NCBI RefSeq assembly: GCF_043290135.1
Contig: NC_134705.1
Location: 60,725,771-60,789,770 of the forward strand
DNA from: Rhipicephalus microplus
Lineage: Eukaryota; Arthropoda; Arachnida; Ixodida; Ixodidae
DNA length: 64,000 nucleotides
Reading direction: 5' to 3'
Made by a program: the position numbers and the translations under genes. Below are positions 25,144 to 36,610 of the stretch, piece after piece. The notes below the pieces were generated by a model. The model did no database searches. It was not told the origin of the DNA and worked only from the letters and a program-made list of their open reading frames with translations. Every line of letters starts with the position of its first letter. The stretch's first letter is position 1.

Positions 25144-26149
25144 AGACTTGTGCGATTGTCAATTAAAAAGCACTCATTGCGCATATCTAAGGTACCATAA
25201 CAACATGTGGGTGTTTTGTATATGTGACTCTATAAGAGAGAAGGCACACACGAGTGATTCTATGGACCGTAGCGTTAAACACACTGTGCTGACAGTGCGA
25301 CGCGGTGCTCAAAAAGACAAGTGTTACCAACGCTTTGCTAAAACGACACGGTGGTGGCACCTGCCCGTCGCTTTGCGTTCTACACCTTATCGCCTCGGAG
25401 AATGGCACTCATATTTCTCCACAGGCGCGCAGGCCTCCCTTCAATTTTCGAAGATAATTGCCAGATTGCGCCCATGGCTGACGTGCCTCGATGCGCTCGT
25501 TTACCTCTGCTGCACGCTCGAGGCACTCTAACACAGCGCCACCAGAATACCATTCACTGATTTTCTTGCCCAGATCATCGAATAAATGCTTTGTTCACTC
25601 TCCAGACGCAAGACTATCATCTTTCAACAACATTTGCAATGTACCATGCAGATCCGGGGCATATATTTTTCTGCATTTTTTTTTCTTTCTTGCGTTTTCA
25701 CATATATAGATACGTATACATATACGGTGCATGACATCGATGCCGACGCCAGCGGCAAACTCCAGCCGAGAGTGTCCGTATATTTGCTATCGCAATAAAA
25801 AACTGGCATTTCATGCGCACTTAGCTCCCTCGGACGGGGCGTGAGCAAGTATCGTCTACCACGCTTGAAATGGTCCAATAGTCCAAGCAAGAAACATGGG
25901 GTGTACCTCAAGCTCAGTGCTTATTCATTTCATGGCTGTGGAGCTTCCTCCCTCAGTGAAAGTGTTTGGCATTATTTATGCTGTTTTCAACTTTCGACCG
26001 AAGGTAGAATCGTGCTCAAATTGCAGGAATTAGTCAAAGCAACGCAGCGCGGCGTGCGCCTGCGAGTATATGGCAGGACCGGTGCATAGCGTGGCAACGC
26101 CGGCGTGACGTGACGAAATGAATGCCGGCGAGCACGCGCACCACGTCAC
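25144..26149. other. Non-coding stretch
   Basis: No coding signal; a few short AT-rich runs (25,660-25,730). Confidence 0.5.
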
Positions 26150-26900
26150 GTCTAAATGTACTGGTGCCTTTACTGCGGCATGTAGTCATGTTCTCACATG
26201 ACACGCATCTCATGATTATCATGTTGGCACCAGTCACATACCTTCACCATCTATTGGCGTCACGTAATACCAAATTTGGCATATGTGAAGCACGCGAAAG
26301 GGCCGCGAACGCATCATGAGTGTGGCATGTGGTCATGTTGTTACATGACACGACGCATCTCGTGATTATCATGTTTGGATGTTTCATCTACCTATGTCGT
26401 CTGTTAGCGTCACATAATACCGAGTTTGGTACACGTGAAGCTAGCGAAACTGCCGCGAGCGCATCATGAGCGTAGCATGTAGTCATGTTACATGACACGG
26501 ATCTAATTTTTATCATGTTTCCACCGCTATCATACCTTCGTCATCCAATCACGTAACGTAATAACAAGTTTGGTATGCGTGACGCCAGCGACACGGCCGC
26601 GAGCGCATCACGAGCGTGGTATGTAGTCATGTTGTTACATGACATGCATGTCTTAACTTTGATGTTAGGGTTCATCGCTTGTGTTCGCCATGCAATCATG
26701 TCATACCATACCAGTTTTGCATCATGCCATGTGAACGAAACCACCGGAAGAGCTGCAGGACCATGGAATGTAAATCATGGCATTTATGACACACATGTCA
26801 TGATTTTCATGTTTTGACTATTCAAATATGTTCTTCATACAGTCATGTTATGCCAAACCAAGTTCGGTATTGATACCATTATCGAAACGTCGAGGAGAGC
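26150..26900. repeat. Satellite-like tandem array, about 147-bp unit, 5 diverged copies
   Basis: The anchor word (G/T)ATGT(A/G)GTCATG starts at 26178, 26325, 26475 and 26619, with a weaker match at about 26,766, giving steps of 147, 150, 144 and 147. Each unit also has ACATGACAC, a (C/T)ATGATTATCATGTT-like word, CGTAATA and CGCGAGCGCATCA in the same order. The units are well diverged from one another. No coding frame is kept. Confidence 0.85.
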
Positions 26901-26984
26901 TAAAAGTCGTAGGTGGCATTACAGCTTAACAATTCCACTGTTTCATACCAGTTTTCGTCCACAGTTTCATTTAAAATCTATTGT

Positions 26985-27314
26985 CGACTAGAGCAAATGT
27001 CGCGAAATCCGAGACCGAAACCCAAAAAAAGAAATTCAGGACTACAAAGACTGGGCGTCTCAGCCTAAACAGGATGTAGCTCTTAGCGAAAAAGTAGCCC
27101 CGGCAGCAGATATGAGGATTCGAGTAGACAGCAGGCTACTCCACCTAATGGAGGCCTATCAGAGCTTGGAGAAATGATGGCTCAAGCACACATATAATCG
27201 CAAACCGAAACGAAAAATGGCACAAACGCTCTAGCTTGTAACTTAACACGCGGCCGAGCTTTCATCGCAGCAATGGAACCAGATATCTAACCGAATTGAC
27301 GGCACTCTACATAT
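26985..27314 (+). mobile_element. LINE-3, 5' piece (left of Gypsy G2)
   Basis: Degraded ORF2 between endonuclease and RT: QDVALSEKV, MRIRVDSRLLHLMEAYQSL and QISNRIDGTLH match in order the LINE-1 region at about 10,090-10,340. It stops at the G2 target ATAT (27311-27314) and resumes at 32489 in the same frame. The left boundary is approximate. Confidence 0.75.
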
Positions 27315-27446
27315 TGTGACGATGGAACGCGTTTATTTACAAGATGGGTAGTGCAGAGGTGTAGCTCAGCGAAGGATCAACAGCGTCGCTCGCGAGCCAG
27401 TCGAGTCTCTTCCTCCTCTTCGTCGAACCTCTGCTAGCGCGTTTCA
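27315..27446 (-). repeat. G2 3' LTR
   Basis: 132 bp, TGTGACG...GTTTCA on the plus strand. Very short for an autonomous Gypsy element. The purine tract beside it (GAACCGGAAAG on the minus strand) is weak. Confidence 0.92.
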
Positions 27447-27480
27447 CTTTCCGGTTCACAGACGATGCCCTCTGGGCGAG

Positions 27481-30400
27481 TCACTCAGATGGTTTATGGT
27501 GGCACGGTTTAAGGCGCGCAACGTGTGCCAGTTTTGTTTTGCTAGAGCGGCGACCATTGCTTGTGACGCTCGAGATTACGTACGTGACGTCGCTGAGGCG
27601 GTCAAGAATGACGAATGGAGCGGAATAGTGGGCCAAGAACTTCTGGCACAAACCACGTTTGCGGACTGGTGTCCATAACCACACAAGATCGCCCTTACTA
27701 TAAGATACGGAGCGATGGCAGGCGTCGTAACGTTTCTTAGAACGCTGCTGGGATGCCAAGGTTCGGAGGAATGCGATGCGACGGGCTTCTTCTGCGCGGC
27801 AGAGCGTCTCGGCTATCGAGGTTTCCACGTCTAGTGTAAAAGGTAGTATAGTGTCGAGACAAAATCGTGGGGAGCGAGCGTACAGCAGGTAAAATGGAGA
27901 GTAACCTGTAGTCTCATGCTTCGCGGTATTGTACGTGTACTTGATGTAAGGTAGCACTTCTTCTCAGTTTTTGTGCTTAGAATCGACATAAATAGACAGC
28001 ATGTTCGTGAGAGTCCGGTTCGTGCGCTCTACAAGACCATTGGTCTGCGGGTGATTTGGTGTGGCATGGCGGAAATGGCAGGCAGACAGACGCAGGATCT
28101 CTTCAACGACGTCGGCAACGAACTGACGTCCGTGGTCGCTAATGACAACGCGTGGAGGACCATGGCGGAGAATTATACAGCGAAGCATAAACTGCGACAC
28201 GTGCATGGCCGTTGCAGCAGGTATTGCAGCAGTTTCTGCGTAGCGCGTTAGGTGGTCAACACAGACGACGACCCATCGATTGTTACTGCTCGATCGTGGA
28301 AATGGACCGAGCAGATCAACACCAACAGTCTCGAAGGGAGAGTTAGGAGGTGGAACAGGATGGAGAAGTCCTGGCGGCGTAGCCGGCGGACGTTTGTGTC
28401 GTTGGTATTGTTCGCATCCAGCAACGTATTTTTCCGTGTCGTGTCGCATCTTGGGGCAATAGAACATTTGCTGGATTCGTTGAAGCGTTCTGGCGAAGCC
28501 CATGTGGCCGCAGGTTGCATCGTCGTGCAAGGACCGAAAGACGTGAGCCCGTAAAGTGCGTGGAACAACTAGAAGCAGACGGGCGCCTTGTCCGGAATAA
28601 TTCTTCTTGTAAAGGACGCCGTCATGAACCACAAAAGAGCTTGGGTTTGCGTGTTCATTTGCGGAGGCGAACAGAGAATCTAAGGAGCGGTCCTCTTGTT
28701 GGGCTGTCCGGAAAGTCGCGAGATCAGGGAACTCAGAGGCAATAGCGCCGATTTACTGGTCGAAGTTGTCAGCGTCGCACTCAGTCGTCGGTAGAGGAAG
28801 GCGCGATAGGCAGTCGGCGTCTGCGTGCCGGTTACCGCTCTTGTAGCGTACTGTGAAGTCAAACTCCTGTAAGCGCAAAGCCCATCGCGCCAGTCATCCA
28901 GATGGGTCTCGGAGGCCTACCAACTAGCATAGAGAATGATGGTCGGTGATTACCGAGAAGCGACGGCCGTAGATGTATGGGCGAAACTTGTGCACGGCGA
29001 AAACGACCGCGAGGCACTCCTGTTCTGTGACTGTGTAATTTCGTTCTGCCTTGCTCAACGAACGACTCGCGTAAGCGACCACGTGTTCAGCATTGTCATG
29101 GCGCTGAACGAGCACTGCCCCAAGGCCGATTCCACTGGCATCTGTGTGAATTTCCGTTTCAGCAGAAGGATCGAAATGTCGTAGTACCGGTCCTGAAGTC
29201 AGTATGAACCGAAGCTGCTTAAAGGCTGCTTCGCAATCCCGTGTCCAGTGGAAAGGGACATCCTTTTGCAGCAAGTCAGTCAGTGGTTGTGCTTTATCAG
29301 CGAAATTCGGAACAAATCGATGAAAGTAAGAACACAGGCCCAGAAAGCTACGCAACTCCCTGGGGGACTGCGGCTGCTTGAAGTTGCTGACAGCGGCGAC
29401 TTTCTGCGGGTCCGGTCTCACACCATTTTTATCCACCAGGTGTCTCAGAACCAAGGTTTCACGTTCTCCAAAGCGACATTTTTTGAGTTCAGTGTAAGCG
29501 CAGCTTCCTCGAGACAGGTTAGAACGAGGTCAAGGCGATGATTATGTTCTTCAAATGTTCGGCCGAAAATCACCACATCGTCCAGGTAACACAGGCAAAT
29601 TTCCCATTTGAGGCCCCGTAAAACGGTGTCCATATATCTTTCAAATGTGGCGGGGGCATTACACAAGCCGAATGGCATAACATTAAACTCAAACAGACCG
29701 TCGGGTGTAACAAAGGCCGTCTTTTCTTTGTCAGCCGGATCCATGGGGATCTGCCAATACCCGGATCACAAGTTTACCGATGAAAAATAGGACGCTGAAT
29801 GCAGGCAGTCGATGACATCATCGATGCGAGGAAGCGGGTACACGTCCTTCTTAGTTATAGAGTTGAGACGTCGGTAGTCAACGCAGAATCTCCTGGACCC
29901 ATTTTTTTTGACCAAGATAACAGGCGCGGCCCAGAGACTTGACGATTCTTGAATTACGCCAGAGGTTAGCATCTCGCTGACTTGCTCTGAAATTACCTTG
30001 CGCTCTGACGTGAAAACTCGATAAGGTTTCTGTCTGAGGGGGTGCGCAGATCCTGTGTCGATCTTGTGACGAGTGCGTGTGCTGGGCGTCTGAGGTCTAT
30101 GCGACTTCCGTGCAAAATCAAATACTTTAGCGTGCCTGGCCAGCAGTGTAACCAACACTTTGCGCTTATGCGAGGGAATAAACTTGCTAACCATCTTATA
30201 AAATTCGTATTCCGTGCCGGATACATCAGCATAGTCCAAGTTTGCCGCATTGCTGAGAGCTCCTATGCAGATACTGCACTGCCCTTCAAACATGGCAAGG
30301 CGCATTCCCTCTGGTAGTACAACAGACTCGGATGAGCAGTTAACTACCCATAATTTAGTTTTTCCCTCGGTGAGAGACACAACGAAGCGCGGCAGAAAGA

Positions 30401-30998
30401 TGTTTTTCTTCATGCAAGGCAAAGGCAACGGCTCAATCACAATATCAGGAGAACTGAAACTCGAGTCGGCATTCGAAGCAGCAACGGGCACGCTGGCAGT
30501 AGACCATGCCGGTAGAATAGCGTCTTTAACTACAACGAGGTTGTCGTCTCCTCCGCTACGCTGAGGCTGCTGGGCGAGGGCGGACAACAGAACCTCGCCT
30601 GCCCCGCAGTCGACAGTCGCACGGCACTCTTGCAAGAAGTCAATTCCAATGATAACGTCATGCGTGGAATGAGCGAGCACTGCAAATTCTGCCTTGAACG
30701 CTTTACCAGCAACACGAACAGACACAGTGCACACACCTACTGGACACAAAGCCGTGCCGCTGACTGCTCGAAAAGTAGAAGATTTATCCCAATAAAACAT
30801 AACCTTGCGGCCAAGTCTCTCCTTGAAAACTAAACTCATTACAGAAACTGTTGCACCGGTGTCTACCAGAGCCATCGTGGGAACATCGTCAATGAATACA
30901 TGAACCTTGTTGTGAAGCATGTGAACTAATGGAGGCATACTTGTGTGCAAAGCGGTACGTCCAGCGACCTCGCTTCCATCGGCCGCGCCGGCTAGTTT
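27481..30998 (-). pseudogene. pol: G2 pol (protease, RT, RNase H, integrase), broken
   Basis: Enters in the -1 frame at the gag stop. It has a protease core ALVDTGATVSVMS (about 30,870), RT with YLDD (about 29,580), RNase H with [13 protein letters not shown] (about 29,150), integrase with an HHCC region whose last Cys is Tyr, the catalytic D, D (VISDHGRQF) and E (NGLVERTNRT), and a C-terminal domain to about 27,481. Breaks: a stop in the RT at 29766-29768 (an Arg position), loss of one A in the run at about 29,479-29,484, three stops in the RNase H/linker region (about 28,925, 28,904 and 28,756), and a Trp-to-stop at 27964-27966. All except the A-run are single-base stops in one frame. Confidence 0.9.
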
Positions 30999-31001
30999 CC
31001 C
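30974..31001 (-). promoter_or_regulatory. G2 -1 frameshift site GGGAAAC-TAG
   Basis: The minus strand reads CCG GGA AAC TAG at the end of gag. The heptamer GGGAAAC (31001-30995) fits the X XXY YYZ rule and its last base touches the stop (30994-30992). The protease frame is exactly -1. A possible stem CCGGC/GCTGG with one wobble begins right after the stop; the structure is less clear than in G3, G4 and G5. Confidence 0.75.
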
Positions 31002-32317
31002 GGTGGCGGAGAGGAAAGCCGCGGCCGGGAACGGGGAGATGGGGACCGTCGCTGGCGCGTAGTAGGTGGCGTCAAGCTCCTCACAGAGGCAGGCGAGTCA
31101 CTGCGGATGTTCGGCCGGTGCCCGTGCTTCTGAGCAGTTGAATCCCAAGGCCAGTAGGCGTAATCGGGCTGTTGGCTTCGCCGTGCAAGCATCGCTGGTC
31201 GGTCAGAAAACGTCGTGCGTGGGCGACGTCGCGATGGGCAAAACCAGGCGATATGTCCGCGAACACCGCACTGGTAGCACACGGGGCGTTCCCGAGGCAC
31301 ATTGAATGCTGCGGTGTGGAGAGGATGCTCAGGGAACTGTCGCCACTCGGACACAAACGGAGGCGGTTGGCTGTCGTAGCTATAACTGCTGCGGGGCGCA
31401 TAAGACGACTCGCCGTAAGTAGCCTGTGGTGGCGGAGCCCTCAGCCGTGGACTGCGGGTGGAGTAACTGCGCTCGTCGAAACTCGCAGCATTGATGCTTG
31501 GGGATAGTGTATCACACTGCGGGTCTCCAGCTTGCATGGGAACAGAGACATGGCGACGCAGTTCCTCCCGTACAATCTGACGAATGGTGGAGGAAAGGTC
31601 GGCAGGTAGAGAATTTTGGCAGACATCGACGGTGGCAACAGTCGTGACGTTGGCCAGACGTCCAAACTTCGATGTGATGCGACGAGTTTTAAGAGCCTCG
31701 AAGGTTCGGCAGTGGTTAATCACGTCGGCCACGCATTCCAGGCTCTCCTTGCTAATGAGGAAGTGGTAGACACCATCGGCGATGCCCTTGAGTATATGGC
31801 CCATTTTGTCTTCTTCCGTCATGTGGGCATCCACCGACTTGCACAACTTCAGATTCTCTTCAATGTAGGTTCTGCATGTCTCACCGGTGACTTGAGCCCT
31901 CTGCGACAACGTCTGCTCGGCACGTTTCTTCTTCGTTGCTGGGTCTCCAAAGCATTTCTTAATTTTCTCCACAAACTAGTCCCAGGTTGTCAATGTGTCT
32001 TCATGGTTCTCAAACCATACAAGCGCCGTGAAATCGAGGAAGAGCCCCACGTGAGACAGCTGGCTAGCCGCATTCCAACCGTTCGAACGGCTCACCCGCT
32101 GATAGTGGCTTAGCCATTCGTCCACGTCATCGCCGGGTTTCCCTGTGAAGGTTCGCGGCTCCCTGTAGTGGTAGGGCGACGTCCTTGCGGCTGGTTGCTG
32201 GTTATCTCCGTCCGAGCTCATTTCTTGAGGTATTGGTGCCAAGCCCGCTAGTCGACGGCTGCGGCGAAGCTCGTGTAGCGGTTCCGTCGTTAGGGGACGG
32301 TGCCTCTCCGGTATCAC
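30992..32317 (-). pseudogene. gag: G2 gag, one premature stop
   Basis: About 441 codons. Order: a basic N-terminus (LRRSRRLAGLAP), capsid-like sequence (FTGKPGDDVDEWLSHYQRVS, WFENHEDTLTTWD), helical region, an intact CCHC knuckle CYQCGVRGHIAWFC (residues about 347-360) and an Arg/Ser/Pro-rich tail. A single TAG at 31976-31978 breaks it after TTWD; the frame is otherwise continuous. Gag forms the particle and binds the element RNA. The start is taken as the in-frame ATG (MIPERHRPL) shortly downstream of the primer binding site. Confidence 0.9.
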
Positions 32318-32333
32318 TTGGTAGTACCTAGCT

Positions 32334-32352
32334 TACCCAGCACCTTCCACCA
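32334..32352 (-). promoter_or_regulatory. G2 primer binding site
   Basis: TGGTGGAAGGTGCTGGGTA on the minus strand, four bases from the 5' LTR. It differs from the G1 site mainly by one extra A. Confidence 0.7.
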
Positions 32353-32356
32353 CAAT

Positions 32357-32488
32357 TGTGACGATGGAACGCGTTTATTTACAAGATGGGTAATGCAGAG
32401 GTGTAGCTCAGCGAAGGATCAACAGCGTCGCTCGCGAGCCAGTCGAGTCTCTTCCTCCTCTTCGTCGAATCTTCGCTAGCGCGTTTCA
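32357..32488 (-). repeat. G2 5' LTR
   Basis: 132 bp, partner of 27315-27446, with ATAT directly to its right. Confidence 0.92.
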
Positions 32489-33990
32489 ATATGAAAAACT
32501 CCTGGTTCTTGCTTCGCCATATGTTAGACCCATGCTCCTCGCGATCTGAAAGTAATGAAAGTGAATTACGAAACTCTTCTTTGAAGTAGAGAGAGAAACA
32601 AGGGCAAGACGTTGAAACTGCTCTTAAAAATACGTATTTTCCTGGCCCAAGGCGAGAATGGCTACCTACCCACAATGGAGCTCCCAATCTAGACTTCAAT
32701 GCACCGATTGCAGAGGCGGAAGTTTGGGCGACACTAAGCAAACTTCGCACCACATCCGCTCCAGGACTAGATGCAATTACCAACAAAGCGCTCCGAACTT
32801 TAGACTCCAAGTCAGTGACAGCTCTTACCGATTACATGAATCAATAGTGGGAGCGGGGCAGGCTGCTCCAGGTATGTAAATCAGCTAAGGTTACTTTAAT
32901 ACCTAAACATAGTAAACCAATAAACCTTAATAATTTGAGACTGATCTCTCCTTCCTGATGTACAGGAAAAATGATGAAAGATGTAATTCTCAATCGCCTT
33001 AACTGCTACATGGAACAAAAAAACTCATTCTCTCCACCATATACAGCGTCCGAGCGGGACCCTCCACTTAAGATGTCATGCTGCAGCTTAAGGAGGATGT
33101 GCTAAATCTTACTTTCCCACACATCGCCAGAGCTATCCTCGCATTGTACCTGACAAAAGCTTTCGATAATTTTTCTCACTCTTCAATTACACAGTCTGTT
33201 AGCGAACTAAACGTAGGCTCTCGCACGCACAGGTAAGTCACTGTGTTTCTCAGCAATAGGTCTGTCTGCCTACATTTAGGCACTTTCAAAACCGATTCCT
33301 TCACGCTACGTAGCAAGGGAACGCCCCAGGGATCGGTTTTGCCCCAGTTCCTTCTTAACGTTTCGTTTAACCTTAAGCACGAAAACTTGCCAAACTATCT
33401 TCCATCAATCACTCCTTGTACGCGGATGACATCATAATCAGGGTCAATGTCGGCAAACATGGTGAAATCAAATCAAAGCTTCAGTTGGCCGCTGACACTG
33501 TTGTTAAGCATGCCAACAGTATTGGGCCCGCCTGCTCAGCGGCTAAATCAGAACTCCTAGTAATTGTCTTTAAAAAGCAACGTACATGTCATATTCAAGT
33601 CATCCTTGATGACACCGCTTTTCGCAGGGTCTCTAAAATAAATTTTAGGCCTTGCTATTTCCGACAATGGTTTCACCACTGACACCGTAAAGTACATCCG
33701 CGCTTCAGTTCATAATGCAGCTTCCCTCATTAAGCGCATTTCTAATCGTCATCGCTGCATGAGGGAAGCAGACACACACCACCTCATTCAGCCCTTTTGG
33801 CTATGCAGAATTACCTATTACATTCCTTACATCTATCTCACACCCACAGAAACCGAGCAACTTAACAGACTCATTCGCACTACCTATAAAACTGCTCTCC
33901 ATCTTCCTAAGTCAAAAGCCGCGGATAAATTACTTCAACTTGGGGTGCACAAAACTCTTGGAGAGCTTATAGAGGCGCATCTTTGTTGGA
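32489..33990 (+). mobile_element. LINE-3, middle piece (RT)
   Basis: Continuation of 26985-27314 in the same frame. It shows NSWFLLRHMLDP next to the insertion, then IAEAEVWATLSKLRTTSAPG (about 32,705), KPINLNNLRLIS, and YADD (about 33,417) followed by KLQLAADTVVKHANSIG. Many stops and frame changes. It ends at LGELIEAHL (about 33,980), where Gypsy integrase sequence of the opposite strand takes over. Confidence 0.8.
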
Positions 33991-33996
33991 TGGTAG

Positions 33997-34330
33997 TTAG
34001 ATGACCCACTCTTCTCGTGATTCATGTGCCATGAGGAAGGACTTGAGATGCCTGTGAAAACGCTCGACCAACCCATTTGTTTGTCGGTGGTAAGCGGTCG
34101 TACGCAGGCGTGTCGTTCCGAGAAGCTTGAAGAGTTCGTTGAATAGCGCCGAATCAAACTGCCGGCCGCGATCAATGACTATATATAGTAGATGGGCCGC
34201 CGAACTTGGCAATCGATGTGGACACGAAAGCAGCTGCAACCTTGGGCGCTGATATGTCGGCGATGGGTGTAGCTTCTGGCCACCGTGCGTAGCAGTCGAT
34301 TCAAGAGCAAGCGCGGTCGAGTGTCACTTG
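33997..34330 (-). mobile_element. Gypsy integrase fragment
   Basis: Minus strand. Reads CYARWPEATPIADISAPKVA, FVSTSIAKFGGPST, DRGRQFDSALFNELFKLLG, then HRQTNGLVERFHRHLKS and LMAHESREEW: the integrase core with its second Asp and catalytic Glu. A small disruption (TATATATAGTCAT) lies before DRGRQF. The rest of the element is absent. It interrupts LINE-3 between RT and RNase H, but I found no clean target duplication. Confidence 0.8.
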
Positions 34331-34888
34331 CACCGTGCACAAGATCACCGCAGTTGCACAATGCTGACGCCTGTGACCTTTTACGTGGAACACGACCGCC
34401 GTGACCAGGAGCCGCGTCGGCCACGTTAGCGGCTGATCGCAACCGGTGCTCAAAGCTTATGACTGAAGCTCTTAGCCCCGGAGGACGTTTCTAGTTTGTA
34501 CGAGACGAAATAATAAAGTTGAAAGTTGAAATGAGGCGGTGGACGGCCGATTGGGTTGTCTGTTGAGGGCGCGAATATAAATGTCGTGAACACATTGGCA
34601 CCACACTCACCGTAGTCAATGCATCTAGCACACGTTCTCTTGTGGTTGCTTCCTTGTCGGTGAGCTGTTCCTCACTGCTTAATACTCGCACGAAATGATC
34701 TCGCCAATCGTATCACGCTGGCCTAGCGGGTTGAGCCCCATTCCGTTGGTTTCGCATCACGCCGACATGCTCGCCGGCAGCCCACGTGCTTTTCGAGCAA
34801 GAGAGTGTCACGCCTTCGGCTTCACATTCGGATGTATTTAAGAGAAGAGAATTTCTCCAGTCAATAAGGCCAACCTTCCGGCTTCACA
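34331..34888. other. Unassigned sequence between integrase fragment and LINE piece
   Basis: Not recognised. It contains AATAATAAAGTTGAAAG (about 34,510) and a TATTTAAG word followed by TTCACA at its right edge (34,838-34,888), which could be the end of an unidentified LTR. No coding signal. Confidence 0.35.
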
Positions 34889-35179
34889 ATGAGTGATGTC
34901 AGGGCCTCTCCTCAGTTCTTTTCTGCCGCCATGAATGACATATATCGGGTGCTTCACTACCTACACGCCCCCTGCACGCACCGTGTTCTGAGATATGCAC
35001 ATTCTGCTTTGTTACCCAGGTTGTCTATCGTCTGCGCACCGGGACACGTCTCTCACCATGGCACTGAACGCGCTATTGTGGTAGCATGAGAGCTTACAAA
35101 CCAGGCGCCATCGGGAAAGCTGTCTAACCCAGAAGATGCATCAAACGAAGCATTAGACTGCACTTACACGCTACAATAT
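34889..35179 (+). mobile_element. LINE-3 (or sister copy), RNase H piece left of G3
   Basis: Plus strand: SDVRASPQFFSAA, ALLPRLSIVCAPGHVSHHGT and, after a TGA, ELTNQAPSGKLSNPEDASNE, ending LQY at the G3 target. The APGHVSHHG stretch corresponds to the usual VPGHAGxxGNExAD of I-like RNase H, with the final Asp lost. The frame continues at 40,263 beyond G3. Confidence 0.75.
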
Positions 35180-35320
35180 TGCTACGTGCCAGTGCATGGA
35201 GCTGAAGAAGACGAAGGATACAGACTGGCGCGAGCTAATTTGTGTGGGTGGCGCTGCTCGCCTAACCGGCTGAAAATACATCGGTGACTAACCCTCTGAG
35301 TCAGTCTCCTTCCCGTAACT
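35180..35320 (+). repeat. G3 5' LTR
   Basis: 141 bp, TGCTACG...CGTAACT. The last base is T where the 3' LTR has A, a substitution in the terminal CA. Confidence 0.9.
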
Positions 35321-35324
35321 TATT

Positions 35325-35342
35325 TGGTGGAGTTCTGCGATC
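35325..35342 (+). promoter_or_regulatory. G3 primer binding site (candidate)
   Basis: TGGTGGAGTTCTGCGATC, four bases inside the LTR. It starts TGGTGGAG like G1 and G4 but differs afterwards, so it may use another tRNA. Confidence 0.6.
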
Positions 35343-36581
35343 CCCGTCCTCGCCACGAAACTCCGAAGCGGACGTTCCCTCGCGACCACCCAAGACTCGG
35401 CTACATCCTCTCCGGTCACTCTCCCTTCTGCCCAACCTGTCAACCCAGCGCCCGCAACAACTTTCGTGACACTTCCCACGCTCAAAGGCCCTGGCGTGAT
35501 CTCGGGCAGCGTGGGTTCCGACGTCGACCAGTGGCTACGCCTCTACGAACGCGTCAGCGCCACTTAAAGGTGGGATCCCACTCTTATGTTCACAAACGTC
35601 ATCTTTTATCTCGACGGAACCCCTCGTGTTTGGTTTGATAACCACGAGCATGACATAACAAGCTGGGACAGCTTCAAGGCAAAGATCTCTGAGCTTTTTG
35701 GAAACATCTCTGGTCGTCATGAAGCTGCGAAAAATGAGTTGTCGACTCGCGCGCAATCTTCCACGGAGCCCTACATCGGTTATATTCAGGCTGTCCTTTC
35801 ACTATGCCGCCAAGCTGACGAAAATATGTCTGAACCTGAAAAAGTTGCGCATATCCTAAAGGGTATCGCCGACGATGCGTTCAACTTGTTGGTATTCAAC
35901 AATGTGTCATCTGTTGCTGCGATATTTCAAGAATGCTGCCGGTTCCAACAAGCTAAAAGCAGACGCATCTCCCATCAATTCCAGCGCCTCCCGAACACCA
36001 CTGCGACGTCCTCGTGTCTCGACACATATCATCCACCAGACACCTGTGACAACTTGACGCGAATGGTCAGGCGGGAGCTTGAAGCGGCTGCTCCAGCCAA
36101 GGTGGGACCAACGTCCCCCGACCCCTCTCCGCCAATTACGTTGCCTCTCATTCAAGCAGTCGTCCGGCAGGAAATCGCCAGCTTGGGAATTCACTCTATC
36201 TCACCGCCTCCCCGCACCGACTACCAGCCCCAATACACGCCTGCACGTCCCTTCCCGACCGGCTCTCCCTCGACGTTCCGTAATCCGTCCGCATGGCGAA
36301 CACACGATGACAAGCCGATATGCTTCTCCTGTCACAGAATCGGGCACATTTCTCGCCATTGCAGAAGTCGCTGGGGTCCTCCTGCACAACCGTCCTCTCG
36401 TCGCTTCTATGCACGTCCTGCCTATCGCCATGAGACCAGCCGCGACCATTTTGCCCAGGAACCTGCTTCCGAACAACGCTATTCCCACTCTCCATCCCCC
36501 CAACGTCGCCAGTCTCGTTCTCCACAGTCCCGCCGACCATCTTCCCCCGCCTTCCCACGAGGTTCCCCGACAAAAAACTAA
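35328..36581 (+). pseudogene. gag: G3 gag, one premature stop
   Basis: The frame is open from the primer site. It has LRSGRSLAT, SGSVGSDVDQWLRLYERVS and, after a TAA at 35565-35567, MFTNVIFYLDGTPRVWFDNH and HILKGIADDAFNLL, then an intact CCHC knuckle CFSCHRIGHISRHC (about 36,320-36,362) and a Ser/Arg/Pro tail. It ends TKN-TAA at 36579-36581. One nonsense codon is the only break seen. No clear ATG exists near the 5' end; the first strong Met lies after the stop, so the true initiation site is uncertain. Confidence 0.88.
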
Positions 36582-36610
36582 GTGTTGCAGCCCCCGGAGG
36601 TGGCGCTGCA
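36572..36610 (+). promoter_or_regulatory. G3 -1 frameshift site AAAAAAC-TAA with hairpin
   Basis: Gag ends A AAA AAC TAA: the slippery heptamer (36572-36578) abuts the stop (36579-36581). A stem TGCAGC/GCTGCA begins at 36586, seven bases after the heptamer, with a 13-base GC-rich loop. Pol is in the -1 frame. Confidence 0.82.

Larger units (their letters stand above)
27315..32488 (-). mobile_element. Ty3/Gypsy LTR retrotransposon G2 (complete, decayed), nested in LINE-3
   Basis: 5,174 bp on the minus strand with 132-bp LTRs (4 mismatches by my count, about 97% identity), primer binding site, gag and pol. Target duplications ATAT are at 27311-27314 and 32489-32492. The interrupted LINE reading frame is restored if G2 and one ATAT are removed, which confirms the exact ends. 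It differs from G1/G4 and from G3/G5 in gag wording, so it is a third lineage. Damage is nearly all point stops plus one single-base loss in a homopolymer. Confidence 0.95.

Noticed and set aside
26150..26900. CRISPR-like array
   Set aside because: The whole 147-bp unit is repeated and diverged; there is no short constant repeat with unique spacers, and the context is eukaryotic.
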